Source of the DNA: Pseudarthrobacter sp. SSS035
GTDB taxonomy: Bacteria > Actinomycetota > Actinomycetes > Actinomycetales > Micrococcaceae
NCBI RefSeq assembly: GCF_023273875.1
Contig: NZ_CP096882.1
Span: 2,046,001-2,110,000, forward strand
Direction: 5' to 3'
Length of the DNA stretch: 64,000 nt
Shown here: in pieces, positions 24,084 to 32,339 of the stretch
How the letters are laid out: every line of letters begins with the position of its first letter
Numbering within the stretch: position 1 is the stretch's first letter
Notes under the pieces: model-generated
Told to the model about the DNA's origin: nothing
Seen by the model: the letters and a program-made list of their open reading frames with translations, nothing else
The model's database searches: none
Program-made: the position numbers and the translations under genes

Positions 24084-24743
24084 TTACGCCACCAGGTTCG
24101 CGGCGGCGGTGTCCATGTGCTCGCGGATGGTGTTCCGGGCCAGCGAGGCGTCTCCGGTCTCGATGGCGGTGACGATGTCGTAGTGCCGGTCCACGCTCAT
24201 GTTCTTCACACCTTTGTCCCTGCCCGCGAACATGATGGACATCCGGATGGACCCTTCCAGCGACTCCCAGGAATGCAGCAGGGTTTCGTTGCCGGTCAGG
24301 CGGCACAGGGTCCGATGGAATTCCAGATCCGATTCGATGCGTTCCTGCAGGCTGGCCTTCTCCGCGGCGGCCATGGCTTCAATGGCGGCCCGCAGCGAGG
24401 TGATGACGTGCTCCCGGTCCGGGAGTTCGCACAGGGTGCGGGCCGCAAGGGATTCAAGTGCTGCCCGGACGGAGTAGATATCGCGGATTTCCTTCTCATC
24501 CAGGTGCCGGACGGAAAGCCGGCCCCGGGGCCCGGGGGAGAGGAGGCCTTCCTGTTCGAGTTGGCGCAGCGCTTCCCGCAACGTGCCGCGGCTGATCTGG
24601 AGCATTTCCGACAGCTCGGTTTCCACCAGATGCCGCCCCGGCTCCAGCTCGCCGCTGGTGATGGCGGCGCGCAGTGCCGAGAGGGCCTGCTCGCGAAGGC
24701 TCTTCTTTTGCAGTCCCAGCAGCGATGCTGTTGCTCCGGCCAT
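24084..24743 (-). CDS. GntR/FadR-type regulator, probable repressor of the tetritol-like locus
   Basis: A 219-aa regulator. Seen: an HTH SLREQALSALRAAITSGELEPGRHLVETELSEMLQISRGTLREALRQLEQEGLL and an FCD helical effector domain (DLEFHRTLCRLTGNETLL, DRHYDIVTAIETGD, IREHMD with conserved metal-site residues). The promoter region carries an ACTGTTTACAGT palindrome that recurs in the divergent catabolic promoter region 3.4 kb away. It is 116 bp from, and co-oriented with, the transketolase genes. It probably represses itself and both catabolic operons until the sugar or sugar phosphate appears. Confidence 0.9.
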   Translation of the reverse strand: MAGATASLLGLQKKSLREQALSALRAAITSGELEPGRHLVETELSEMLQISRGTLREALRQLEQEGLLSPGPRGRLSVRHLDEKEIRDIYSVRAALESLAARTLCELPDREHVITSLRAAIEAMAAAEKASLQERIESDLEFHRTLCRLTGNETLLHSWESLEGSIRMSIMFAGRDKGVKNMSVDRHYDIVTAIETGDASLARNTIREHMDTAAANLVA

Positions 24744-24771
24744 CGTGATACTTCCTCAATGTCAGGGGTCA

Positions 24772-24803
24772 ACTGTTTACAGTCGATGTGTTAACTGTCG
24801 ATG
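24772..24803. promoter_or_regulatory. Operator cluster upstream of the GntR regulator
   Basis: ACTGTTTACAGT (24772-24783) is a perfect ACTGT-NN-ACAGT palindrome. GTTAACTGTCGATGG (24790-24803) is an adjacent related half site. The same motif occurs three times at 28168-28249. Confidence 0.6.
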
Positions 24804-24859
24804 GTACGCCAGAAGCGCGGCGCCGGCCGGGGAGGCTCCGCGCTTCCGGCGAAACGCTT

Positions 24860-25867
24860 CTACTTCAGTTCGGCGAGGACTTTCGCGACGATTTTTTCGA
24901 CGGTGAGTCCGTAGCGGTCGTGGAGGGTGGGCAGGGCGCCGGCGTCGAGGAACTCATCCGGCAGCGCCACCGGCACTACCCTCTTGCCGAGCCCCGCGGT
25001 GACGACGGCGGAGGCGACGGTTTCGAAGAGGCCGCCGGTCACGCTGTGGTTTTCCAGGGTCACGGCGAGGCGGTCGGTGTTGATTTCGCCCAGGACGGTG
25101 GCGGCGTCGAACGGTTTGATCGTGGGTGTGTGGACGACGGCGACGTCCACGTTGTGTGCCGCGAGGGCTTTCGCTGCCTGCAGCGCACGCATGGTCATCA
25201 GCCCGGAGGAGATGAACACCACGTCATTGCCGCCGCGCAGGACCTTGGCCTTGCCGAGTTCGAACGTGTAGCCGTACTCGTCCAGCACGGTGGGCACGTT
25301 CCCGCGGAGCAGCCGCAGGTAGGTGGGACCCTCGCTGGCGGCGAGCTGGGGCACGGCCTGTTCGATGTCGATCGAGTCGCAGGGGTCCACGATGGTCAGG
25401 TTGGGCATGCCACGGAAGATCGCCATGTCCTCGGTGGCCTGGTGGCTGGGACCGTACCCGGTGGTGAGGCCGGGCAGGCCGCCCACGATGTTGACGTTGA
25501 GGTTTGGTTCGGCGGCATCGAGGCAGAGGAAGTCGTAGGCGCGGCGGGCGGCGAACACGGAGTAGGTGGACGCGAACGGGACCAGCCCGGTTTCGGCGAG
25601 CCCCGCGGCGGCGCCGAAGAGCAGCTGTTCGGCCATGCCCATCTGGAAAAACCGCTCCGGGAAGGCCTGGGCGAAGACGTGCATGTCGGTGTATTTGCCG
25701 AGGTCCGCGGTGAGGCCCACAATTTTGTCGTTCTCCTGCGCGGCTTTGACGAGCGCATGCCCGAACGGTGCGGAGGTAGTTTTCTGGCCGGGGTCGGCGA
25801 AGGACGCGATCATTGCCGACGTCTTCAACTTCGGTGCGGGTCCCGTGGAAACGGCTGCGGTGCTCAT
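24860..25867 (-). CDS. Transketolase, C-terminal subunit
   Basis: A 335-aa protein equal to the pyrimidine-binding and C-terminal domains of transketolase. Seen: RFFQMGMAEQLLFGAAAGLAETGLVPFASTYSVFAARRAYDFL holds the catalytic glutamate of thiamine diphosphate enzymes, then GPSHQATEDMAIFRGMPNLTIVDPCDS, and a C-terminal domain (LAVTLENHSVTGGLFETVA). Its ATG overlaps the stop of the N-terminal subunit gene by 4 nt. Split transketolases act as heterotetramers. Here the enzyme would link a C4 sugar phosphate such as erythrose 4-phosphate to the pentose phosphate pathway. Confidence 0.92.
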   Translation of the reverse strand: MSTAAVSTGPAPKLKTSAMIASFADPGQKTTSAPFGHALVKAAQENDKIVGLTADLGKYTDMHVFAQAFPERFFQMGMAEQLLFGAAAGLAETGLVPFASTYSVFAARRAYDFLCLDAAEPNLNVNIVGGLPGLTTGYGPSHQATEDMAIFRGMPNLTIVDPCDSIDIEQAVPQLAASEGPTYLRLLRGNVPTVLDEYGYTFELGKAKVLRGGNDVVFISSGLMTMRALQAAKALAAHNVDVAVVHTPTIKPFDAATVLGEINTDRLAVTLENHSVTGGLFETVASAVVTAGLGKRVVPVALPDEFLDAGALPTLHDRYGLTVEKIVAKVLAELK

Positions 25868-26781
25868 CGGGCGTCCTTTCCTTCGTGTCCTGCGGTCAGC
25901 TGTTCGCGGCAGGTCTGCCATTCGTGTTCTTCGATGCGCATAAAGTGCGCCTTTTTGCGCTCCTCCAGCAGCGGGACGCCGCGTCCCACCTTCGTGTCGC
26001 AAAGGATCACGGAGGGACGTCCGACGGCGGCGGCCTGGGCGGCTGCGTTGTCGAACGCTGCGAGCAGCGCGCCGACGTCGTTCCCGTCCACACGCTGGGT
26101 GTACCAGCCGAATGCTTCCCATTTTTCGGTCACGGGCTCGGTGCGGAGGACGGTGTCGGTTTTGCCGTCGGCCTGCAGGGCGTTGATGTCCACCATGGCG
26201 GTGAGGTTCCCGAGCTGGTGGTGGTGGGCGCCCATGGCGGCCTCCCAGGTGGAGCCTTCGTCGAGTTCGCCGTCGGAGAGGAAGTTGTAGACCCTGGCGT
26301 TGGAGCCCTGGTAGCGCAGGCCCAGGGCCATGCCAACGGCGATGGACAGGCCGTGGCCCAGGGATCCGCCGGAGATTTCCATACCGGGGGTGTAGGTGGA
26401 CATTCCGGACATCGGCAGCCGGGAGTCGTCCGAGCCGTACGTTTCGAGTTCGGCGACGGGAATGGTGCCGGCTTCGGCCAATGCCGCGTAGTGCCCGATC
26501 GCATAATGCCCGGTGGAGAGCAGGAACCGGTCCCGGGCGTCCCATTCCGGGTCCTCGGCGCGGAAGCGGAGCTGGTCGGAGTACACGGTGGCCAGCATGT
26601 CTGCCGCGCCGAGGGCCTGGCCCACGTAGCCTTGGCCCTGCACCTCGCCCATGTTCAAAGCGTGATGCCGGATCCGGTACGCCGCGGCGCCGACGCGGTC
26701 GAGGCGTTCCGCGGCCGTTTCCTGGATCATGCGTTCCTGCTGGGGGAGTTCGTGTGAGTGCAGTTCCTGTGTCGCAGTCAT
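25864..26781 (-). CDS. Transketolase, N-terminal subunit
   Basis: A 305-aa protein equal to the diphosphate-binding domain of transketolase. Seen: GQGYVGQALGAADMLATVY, LLSTGHYAIGHYAALAEAG, GGSLGHGLSIAVGMALGL and the thiamine diphosphate motif SDGELDEGSTWEAAMGAHHHQLGNLTAMVDIN (G-D-G...N). Its ATG overlaps the stop of the MHS transporter gene upstream by 3 nt and its own stop overlaps the C-terminal subunit start, so all three are tightly coupled. Confidence 0.92.
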   Translation of the reverse strand: MTATQELHSHELPQQERMIQETAAERLDRVGAAAYRIRHHALNMGEVQGQGYVGQALGAADMLATVYSDQLRFRAEDPEWDARDRFLLSTGHYAIGHYAALAEAGTIPVAELETYGSDDSRLPMSGMSTYTPGMEISGGSLGHGLSIAVGMALGLRYQGSNARVYNFLSDGELDEGSTWEAAMGAHHHQLGNLTAMVDINALQADGKTDTVLRTEPVTEKWEAFGWYTQRVDGNDVGALLAAFDNAAAQAAAVGRPSVILCDTKVGRGVPLLEERKKAHFMRIEEHEWQTCREQLTAGHEGKDAR

Positions 26782-28118
26782 CAGACGCTCACTGACTGCG
26801 GCGTGCTTTTGGTGGCCTCATCTGCCAGCTGCCGTTCGCGCTTGCCCCAGGTCTCCCGGGTGACCAAGGCGGCCCACAGGCCGATGGCCGCGTAGAAGCT
26901 GAAGAGGATCGCAGGACCCATCCAGCCCAAGGAAACGAAGAGCAGGGTGGTGACGAAGGGCGTGAACCCCGAGACCATGGCCGAGATCTGGTAGGCCAGC
27001 GAGGCGCCGGAGGAGCGGGTCTTGGCCTGGAACAGTTCGGGGAACCACGCGCCCTGGGCGCCGGCAAGGGAGTTCTGGCAGACGGCGTAGGAGATCACAA
27101 TGGTGGCGATCACGAAGATGAACATTCCGGTGTTCACCAGCAGGAACATGGGGATGCCGAACAGCACGGCGAAGGCTGTGGACCAGATGTACAGGGGCCG
27201 TCGGCCGATCCTGTCCGTGAGCCGGGCCCACGCCATGGTGGCGAAGATGCCGATGAAAGAGGCGATGCAGAGGGCCACGAGGGTCTGGGTCTTGTCAGCC
27301 AGCTGCTGGGTGTGCAGGTAGGAAATCATGTACGTGATGGAAACGGCGTAGCCGGCGGTCTCGGCAATGCGGAGGCCGATGCCCCGGACGATGCTGCGCC
27401 AGTCCGTCTTGATGACCTCGATGATCGGGGACTTGACGATGGAGCCGCTCTCCTTGACCTCGTCGAACACCGGTGATTCCGGGACCTTCGAACGGATGAT
27501 CAGGCCGACGGCGACGAGCACGATGCTGGCCAGGAACGGAACGCGCCAGGCAAGTTCGCCGCCCAGGTTCACGCTGACCAGGAAGACGAGGTTCGCCAGC
27601 AGCAGGCCCACGGGGAAGCCAGCCTGGACGATGCCGGTGTACTTGCCCTTGGACTTCCAGGGCGCGTGCTCGTAGCTCATCAGGATGGCGCCGCCCCACT
27701 CAGCGCCGAAGGCCAGGCCCTGGACCACGCGGACGAAGACCAGCAGGGCTGGGGCCAGCAGGCCAACCTGCTCGTAGGTGGGCAGGAGCCCGATGAGGAA
27801 CGTGGCCACACCCATGAGGATCAGGGAGGCCACCAGGACGGGCTTGCGGCCCACCTTGTCGCCGAGGTGCCCGCCAATGATGCCGCCGATCGGGCGGGCG
27901 GCGAAACCGACACCGAGCGTGGCGAAGGCTGCCAGCGTGCCCGTCACCGGGTCGCCGGTGGGGAAGAACGCCGTGCCGAAGTACAGTGCAGCCGCGGTGC
28001 CGAAGCCGATGAAGTCATACGTCTCGATTACGGCGCCAACGCCGGACCCGATTGCGACGCGCTTTGCGTCCTTTGTGCCATGCACGTGGCCGCGCATTTT
28101 CAGAGCTTCATTGCTCAT
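26781..28118 (-). CDS. MHS-family (MFS) metabolite:proton symporter
   Basis: A 445-aa inner-membrane importer with about 12 helices. Seen: VAIGSGVGAVIETYDFIGFGTAAALYFGTAFFP is the characteristic N-terminus of the MHS group, GGHLGDKVGRKP is the loop 2-3 MFS motif, and FGAEWGGAILMSYEHAPWKSKGKYTG follows. The ATG at 28118 has AAAGGGA seven bases upstream. The longer frame to 28205 runs into the operator region. First gene of the operon with split transketolase, so it probably imports the substrate of the locus. Confidence 0.92.
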   Translation of the reverse strand: MSNEALKMRGHVHGTKDAKRVAIGSGVGAVIETYDFIGFGTAAALYFGTAFFPTGDPVTGTLAAFATLGVGFAARPIGGIIGGHLGDKVGRKPVLVASLILMGVATFLIGLLPTYEQVGLLAPALLVFVRVVQGLAFGAEWGGAILMSYEHAPWKSKGKYTGIVQAGFPVGLLLANLVFLVSVNLGGELAWRVPFLASIVLVAVGLIIRSKVPESPVFDEVKESGSIVKSPIIEVIKTDWRSIVRGIGLRIAETAGYAVSITYMISYLHTQQLADKTQTLVALCIASFIGIFATMAWARLTDRIGRRPLYIWSTAFAVLFGIPMFLLVNTGMFIFVIATIVISYAVCQNSLAGAQGAWFPELFQAKTRSSGASLAYQISAMVSGFTPFVTTLLFVSLGWMGPAILFSFYAAIGLWAALVTRETWGKRERQLADEATKSTPQSVSV

Positions 28119-28167
28119 TGCTGAATCCCTTTCGAAGAGCGGGAACGCTTCCGCGCCACCGCTGTCG

Positions 28168-28249
28168 ACTGTTAACAAATGATATGCCAGTGTGACCCGG
28201 GTCATGCTCCATTGTCAACAGTCAATGTTGGAGGTTGACTGTTGACAGT
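28168..28249. promoter_or_regulatory. Shared operator array in the divergent catabolic promoter
   Basis: Three copies of ACTGTTNACA: ACTGTTAACAAA (28168-28179), ACTGTTGACAAT on the minus strand (28211-28222), and a perfect ACTGTTGACAGT (28238-28249). They sit between the MHS gene and the isomerase operon and match the palindrome in front of the GntR gene. Confidence 0.65.
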
Positions 28250-28264
28250 GAATTAATCTACAGT
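28235..28264 (+). promoter_or_regulatory. Promoter of the isomerase-kinase operon
   Basis: TTGACT (28235-28240), 18 bp, TACAGT (28259-28264). The -35 overlaps the third operator copy, as expected for repression by GntR. Confidence 0.45.
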
Positions 28265-28304
28265 GATTCACATCACCACCCGCTCGTTCAGAGGATCAAC
28301 GACG

Positions 28305-29129
28305 ATGTTCAACTCACGACTCGGCTGCTCGTCCATCAGCTTCAGGCATCAGGACCTGCCAGCCGCCCTGCGTACCATCGGCGGCCTGGGCTTCGAAGAG
28401 ATCGACCTCGGCGCCCTCCCGGGGGTGTGCGACCACGTCCCGTACAACCTCGATGACGCGGCCGTCACCGCTGTCACTGCGGAAGTTGCCGCTTCCGGGC
28501 TGCGCGTCCGTTCCGTCAACGGAGATATCGGCGACCTCAACGCAGTGCTCGACCCCCGCCAGCATGCTGCCCGCGAACGGCACCTGGAGGCGCTGCTCAC
28601 CCTCACGGCCAACACCGGCGCGAAAGCGCTGGTCCTCCCGTGCGGCGCGCTGAGCCACGAACCGGTCCGGAGCCTTGACGCGGATCTGGACGAAGTTGCA
28701 GCCCAGCTCATCCATGCCGGGCAGCGTGCGGCGGAGTTCGGCGTCGAGCTCTGGACCGAATCCCTGCACTTCCTGCGGTTCTGCTGGAACCTCGAACGCG
28801 CGGAACTGCTGGCCCGGCGGCTGGCGGGTACCGGCGTCGGAATTGTCATGGACTTCAGCCACATCGTCGCCGCCGGAGAAGATCCGCTGGAGTACCTCGA
28901 ACGCCACCAGGGCCGGATTGCCCACGTTCATCTCCGTGATGCGGTGCCGGGCAACATCAACCTCAGCATCGGCAACGGCAACGCGGATTTCGCCGCAGGG
29001 CTGCGCGCGCTGGCGGAGGGCGGCTACACCGGCCACTTCTCCCTCGAACTCGAAACCCGCGACGTCACCCACGACGAACGTCCCGCTGCCGCCGCCAAGG
29101 CGGCAAGCTTCATCACCGACCTCATCTGA
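28305..29129 (+). CDS. Sugar phosphate isomerase/epimerase (xylose-isomerase-like TIM barrel)
   Basis: A 274-aa TIM-barrel protein. Seen: LGCSSISFRHQDLPAALRTIGGLGFEEIDLG at the first strands, LVLPCGALS, VELWTESLHFLRFCWN with metal-binding Glu/His candidates, GIVMDFSHIVAAGEDPLEYL, IAHVHLRDAVPG and FSLELETRD, the metal-ligand strands of the AP-endonuclease-2/xylose-isomerase-like family. The ATG at 28305 is preceded by GAGGA. First gene of a four-gene operon with a dehydrogenase, DAK kinase and RpiB-like isomerase. It probably isomerises an erythrulose-type sugar or its phosphate; the exact substrate is not readable. Confidence 0.82.
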   Translation: MFNSRLGCSSISFRHQDLPAALRTIGGLGFEEIDLGALPGVCDHVPYNLDDAAVTAVTAEVAASGLRVRSVNGDIGDLNAVLDPRQHAARERHLEALLTLTANTGAKALVLPCGALSHEPVRSLDADLDEVAAQLIHAGQRAAEFGVELWTESLHFLRFCWNLERAELLARRLAGTGVGIVMDFSHIVAAGEDPLEYLERHQGRIAHVHLRDAVPGNINLSIGNGNADFAAGLRALAEGGYTGHFSLELETRDVTHDERPAAAAKAASFITDLI

Positions 29130-29157
29130 ACCACCACCAAGTAATCCAAGGAGCATC

Positions 29158-29934
29158 ATGACCACCACCATCCAGCGCACCGCCGTCCTCACCGGGGCAA
29201 CCTCGGACCGCGGCATCGGCATCACCACCGCCCGCCGCTATGCCAGCCAGGGCTGGGCGGTGGTGATCCTGGACCTCGACGGCGAGAAGTCCGCCAAGGT
29301 CGCCGCCGATATCGGCAATGAGTTCAACGTGCCTGCCTTCGGCCACGAGATCGACGTCGCCAACGAAGGCTCCGTCAACATCGCCTACGCAGCAGTCAAT
29401 GCGGAGATTACTGCCGGCATCCTGCCCCCGGTCGGAGCCCTTGCCAACATCGCCGGCATCACCTCCCCGGTCCCGTTCCTGGAGACCACGCTGGACCTCT
29501 GGCACAAGGTGATGGATGTCAACGCCACCGGAACGTACCTGGTCACCAAGGCGTTCCTGCCGGACATGATCGCCAACGGCTGGGGCCGGATCGTCAACAT
29601 GTCCTCAGTGTCCGCTCAGCGCGGCGGCGGCGTGTTCGGCAAGGTCCCCTACTCAGCAGCCAAGGCCGCGATCCTGGGCCTCACCAAGGCGCTGGCCCGG
29701 GAAATCGGCGCCACCGGCGTCACCGTTAACGCCATCACGCCCGGCGCCGTGGACACCAACATCCGGGTGGGCAGCACTGACGAGCAGGAAGCCGCCATCA
29801 ACGCCGGCATCCCCCTGGGCCGGAATGCCACCACCGAAGAGATCGCGGCCGTCATCACGTTCCTGTCCTCCGAGGAATCCGCGTACCTCACCGGAACCAC
29901 CATCGACATCAACGGCGGAAGCCACATCCACTAA
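29158..29934 (+). CDS. Short-chain dehydrogenase/reductase
   Basis: A 258-aa NAD(P)-dependent oxidoreductase. Seen: TAVLTGATSDRGIGITTARRYASQGWAVVILDLDG (cofactor turn, with a terminal Asp favouring NAD), ANIAGI, the catalytic Ser-Tyr-Lys set in MSSVSAQRGG...VPYSAAKAAILGLTKALAREI, and the closing LTGTTIDINGGSHIH. The ATG at 29158 has AAGGAG seven bases upstream. In this operon it would oxidise a polyol to a ketose. Threitol or erythritol dehydrogenases belong to this family. Confidence 0.9.
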   Translation: MTTTIQRTAVLTGATSDRGIGITTARRYASQGWAVVILDLDGEKSAKVAADIGNEFNVPAFGHEIDVANEGSVNIAYAAVNAEITAGILPPVGALANIAGITSPVPFLETTLDLWHKVMDVNATGTYLVTKAFLPDMIANGWGRIVNMSSVSAQRGGGVFGKVPYSAAKAAILGLTKALAREIGATGVTVNAITPGAVDTNIRVGSTDEQEAAINAGIPLGRNATTEEIAAVITFLSSEESAYLTGTTIDINGGSHIH

Positions 29935-29969
29935 CAGCCCGCCCCGGCGCAAACGTCAGAGAGCCCACC

Positions 29970-31733
29970 ATGACCAAGATTTTCAATGATCCCTCCGAAT
30001 TCGCAGAAGAGGCCCTTGCCGGATTCTGCGACGTCTATTCCGGGCTGGTGCGCCAGGTCCCCGGCGGCGCCGTGCGGCGCCACCGTCCGGCGAACCCCAA
30101 GGTTGCCGTCCTCGCCGGCGGCGGTTCCGGGCACTACCCGGCGTTCGCCGGGCTGATCGGCACCGGACTGGCCGACGGCGCCGTGGTCGGCAACATCTTC
30201 ACGTCGCCTTCGGCGCAGCAGGCCTACGCCGTGGCCAAGTCCGCGGATTCGGGCGCCGGCGTTGTCTTCACCTACGGCAACTACGCCGGGGACGTGATGA
30301 ACTTCGGCATGGCCAGCGAACGCCTCGCCGCCGAAGGGATCCAGGTTGAGAACGTCCTGGTCACGGACGACATCGCCAGCGCGCCCCCGTCGGAATCCGA
30401 CAAACGCCGCGGCATCGCCGGTGACTTCACGGTCTTCAAGATCATGGGTGCTGCCGCTGAAGCGGGCGCTGACCTGGCCGACGTCGTCCGCCTGGGCCGG
30501 AAAGCCAACAGCCTGACGCGGACCATCGGCAGCGCTTTCCACGGCTGTACGTTCCCCGGCGCGGACGCCCCGCTGTTTACGCTCCAGGACAAGCAGATGG
30601 GCCTCGGCCTGGGAATCCACGGCGAGCCCGGCCTGTTCGACACCGATTTGCCGTCCGCCAAGGAACTCGGCCAGGAATTTGTGTCCCGGCTGCTGGCCGA
30701 AACCCCGCCCGGTGCCGGCGACCGGCTTGCAGTGATCCTCAACGGGCTGGGGTCCACCAAGCACGAGGAGCTCTTTGTCCTCTGGCTGACCGTGGCCCTT
30801 CTCCTCCGCGACGCCGGCTACACCCTGGTGATGCCCGAGGTGGGGGAGCTCGTCACCAGCCTCGACATGTCCGGTGTCTCCCTCACCATCACCTGGCTGG
30901 ACGAGGAGCTGGAACCGCTCTGGACGGCGCCCGCGGAAACCCCTGCCTACCGCCGGGGAACTGCCGCCGTCCAGTTAGGGGCCGCCTCCGGCCAGGAAAC
31001 GTCCGACGCCGGGACCGCCGACGTGCCATTCGAGGCCGACGGCGACTCCCGCGCCTACGCCGTCCAGTGCGTTGCGGCGCTCGAAGCCGCCCGTCAATCA
31101 CTACATGCGGCCGAGTCGCGGCTGGGTGATCTCGATGCGGTGGCCGGCGACGGCGACCACGGCCGGGGAATGGTCCGCGGGATCGACGCCGCCGCCACAG
31201 CAGGTGCCGCGGCGGGTACCCGGGGTGCCGGGGCGGGCTCGGTCCTGATCGCCGCCGGTGACGCCTGGGCAGACAAGGCCGGCGGCACTTCCGGGGTTCT
31301 GTGGGGTGCGGGGCTGCGGGCGTTGGGTGAATCGCTGGGGAACCAGCGGACCCCTGGCGCCGAGGAACTGGCGGCCGGCATGAGCGCCTTCGCAGCCAGG
31401 ATCACTGACCTGGGGAAGGCCGGACCGGGCGATAAGACCATGGTGGATGCGCTGCTGCCGTTCACTGAAACGCTTACCCGCCTCGTCCAGGAGGGCGCAG
31501 AACCGCGTCAGGCCTGGGCTTCAGCGGCCCTTGATGCTGTGGCGGCGGCCGAAGCCACGGCCGCACTCCGCCCACTGAAGGGACGGGCGCGGCCACTCGC
31601 GGAAAAGAGCCTGGGCACGCCGGACCCCGGAGCGACGTCACTCGCGATGATTTTCACCGTCATGGGGCCGTTCCTGGCAGGTTCGGGCCAATCAGCCACC
31701 ACCTCCAGCGAGACCGCAGGAGCACTTTCATGA
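29970..31733 (+). CDS. DAK-family kinase (dihydroxyacetone/erythrulose kinase type)
   Basis: A 587-aa single-chain kinase. Seen: the DhaK domain with LAGGGSGHYPAFAGLIGTGLADGAVVGNIFTSP and FTYGNYAGDVMNFGMA, and the substrate-linking histidine in FHGCTFP. The DhaL ATP domain comes from about residue 370 with VAGDGDHGRGMVRGID (Asp metal cluster) and GGTSGVLWGAGLRALG, GDKTMVDALLPF, SLGTPDPGATSLAMIF. ATP-dependent single-chain members phosphorylate dihydroxyacetone or erythrulose. The neighbouring RpiB-like isomerase and split transketolase favour a C4 ketose. Confidence 0.9.
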   Translation: MTKIFNDPSEFAEEALAGFCDVYSGLVRQVPGGAVRRHRPANPKVAVLAGGGSGHYPAFAGLIGTGLADGAVVGNIFTSPSAQQAYAVAKSADSGAGVVFTYGNYAGDVMNFGMASERLAAEGIQVENVLVTDDIASAPPSESDKRRGIAGDFTVFKIMGAAAEAGADLADVVRLGRKANSLTRTIGSAFHGCTFPGADAPLFTLQDKQMGLGLGIHGEPGLFDTDLPSAKELGQEFVSRLLAETPPGAGDRLAVILNGLGSTKHEELFVLWLTVALLLRDAGYTLVMPEVGELVTSLDMSGVSLTITWLDEELEPLWTAPAETPAYRRGTAAVQLGAASGQETSDAGTADVPFEADGDSRAYAVQCVAALEAARQSLHAAESRLGDLDAVAGDGDHGRGMVRGIDAAATAGAAAGTRGAGAGSVLIAAGDAWADKAGGTSGVLWGAGLRALGESLGNQRTPGAEELAAGMSAFAARITDLGKAGPGDKTMVDALLPFTETLTRLVQEGAEPRQAWASAALDAVAAAEATAALRPLKGRARPLAEKSLGTPDPGATSLAMIFTVMGPFLAGSGQSATTSSETAGALS

Positions 31734-32236
31734 CCACGGAGCCAGTAACGCCCACTCCAGCAACGCCCGGACTGCGCCTGGTCCTGGGGGCCGACGAGGC
31801 CGGCGTCGACTACAAGAACCGCATCCTGGCAGACCTGCAGGCCGATCCGAGGATCAGCGAGATCATCGATATCGGCGTCAACCGGAGCGATGCCGCGGAG
31901 GACTTCGTCCGGCCCTACCCGTACGTTGGCATCGCGGCGGGAGAGCTGATCCGCGACGGAAAGGCCGACCGCGCCATCCTGTTCTGCGGCACGGGAATCG
32001 GCGTGGCGATCGCCGCCAACAAGGTGGACGGCATCCGTGCCACCACGGCCCATGATTCGTTCTCGGTGGAGCGGTCCGTCCTGTCCAATGACTGCCAGGT
32101 CCTCACCATGGGGCAGCGCGTGGTGGGAGTGGAGCTGGCCAGCAGGCTGGCCCGCGAATGGATCGGCTACACGTTTGATCCGAGCTCTGCTTCGGCGGAC
32201 AAGGTCAAGGTGCTCACGGACTTCGAGGGCTGCTGA
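31730..32236 (+). CDS. RpiB/LacAB-type sugar phosphate isomerase
   Basis: A 168-aa cytoplasmic isomerase. Seen: LVLGADEAGVDYKNRIL (family HxxxxLK region, here lacking the usual His), YPYVGIAAGELI, and the catalytic LFCGTGIGVAIAANKVDGIRATTAHDSFSVERS with the active-site Cys and the anion hole. Its ATG overlaps the kinase stop by 4 nt. Members of this type act in erythritol catabolism as erythrulose 4-phosphate isomerases (DerI, EryI) as well as on ribose 5-phosphate. The context favours the former, by inference. Confidence 0.88.
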   Translation: MTTEPVTPTPATPGLRLVLGADEAGVDYKNRILADLQADPRISEIIDIGVNRSDAAEDFVRPYPYVGIAAGELIRDGKADRAILFCGTGIGVAIAANKVDGIRATTAHDSFSVERSVLSNDCQVLTMGQRVVGVELASRLAREWIGYTFDPSSASADKVKVLTDFEGC

Positions 32237-32261
32237 GCCTGTAGCACCCGTACGCCAGCCC

Positions 32262-32326
32262 GGAGTTTTTGTCCAGATAACGGGGCCGTTCGAGCGTTTT
32301 CCGGCCATTATCTGGACAAAAACTCC
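32262..32326. terminator. Long nested palindrome between convergent genes
   Basis: Perfect 19-bp inverted repeat, GGAGTTTTTGTCCAGATAA (32262-32280) with its complement at 32308-32326, plus an inner GGCCG/CGGCC stem. It lies between the end of the RpiB-like gene and the convergent aldo/keto reductase end, so it can serve both strands. Each arm includes five T or A residues. Confidence 0.65.
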
Positions 32327-32339
32327 AGGAGGGGAGCTC

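Noticed and set aside
24860..26545. A single long minus-strand frame joining both transketolase parts
   Set aside because: The first part is a shifted reading of the N-terminal subunit; the real genes are two subunits with a 4-nt overlap, each with clear motifs.
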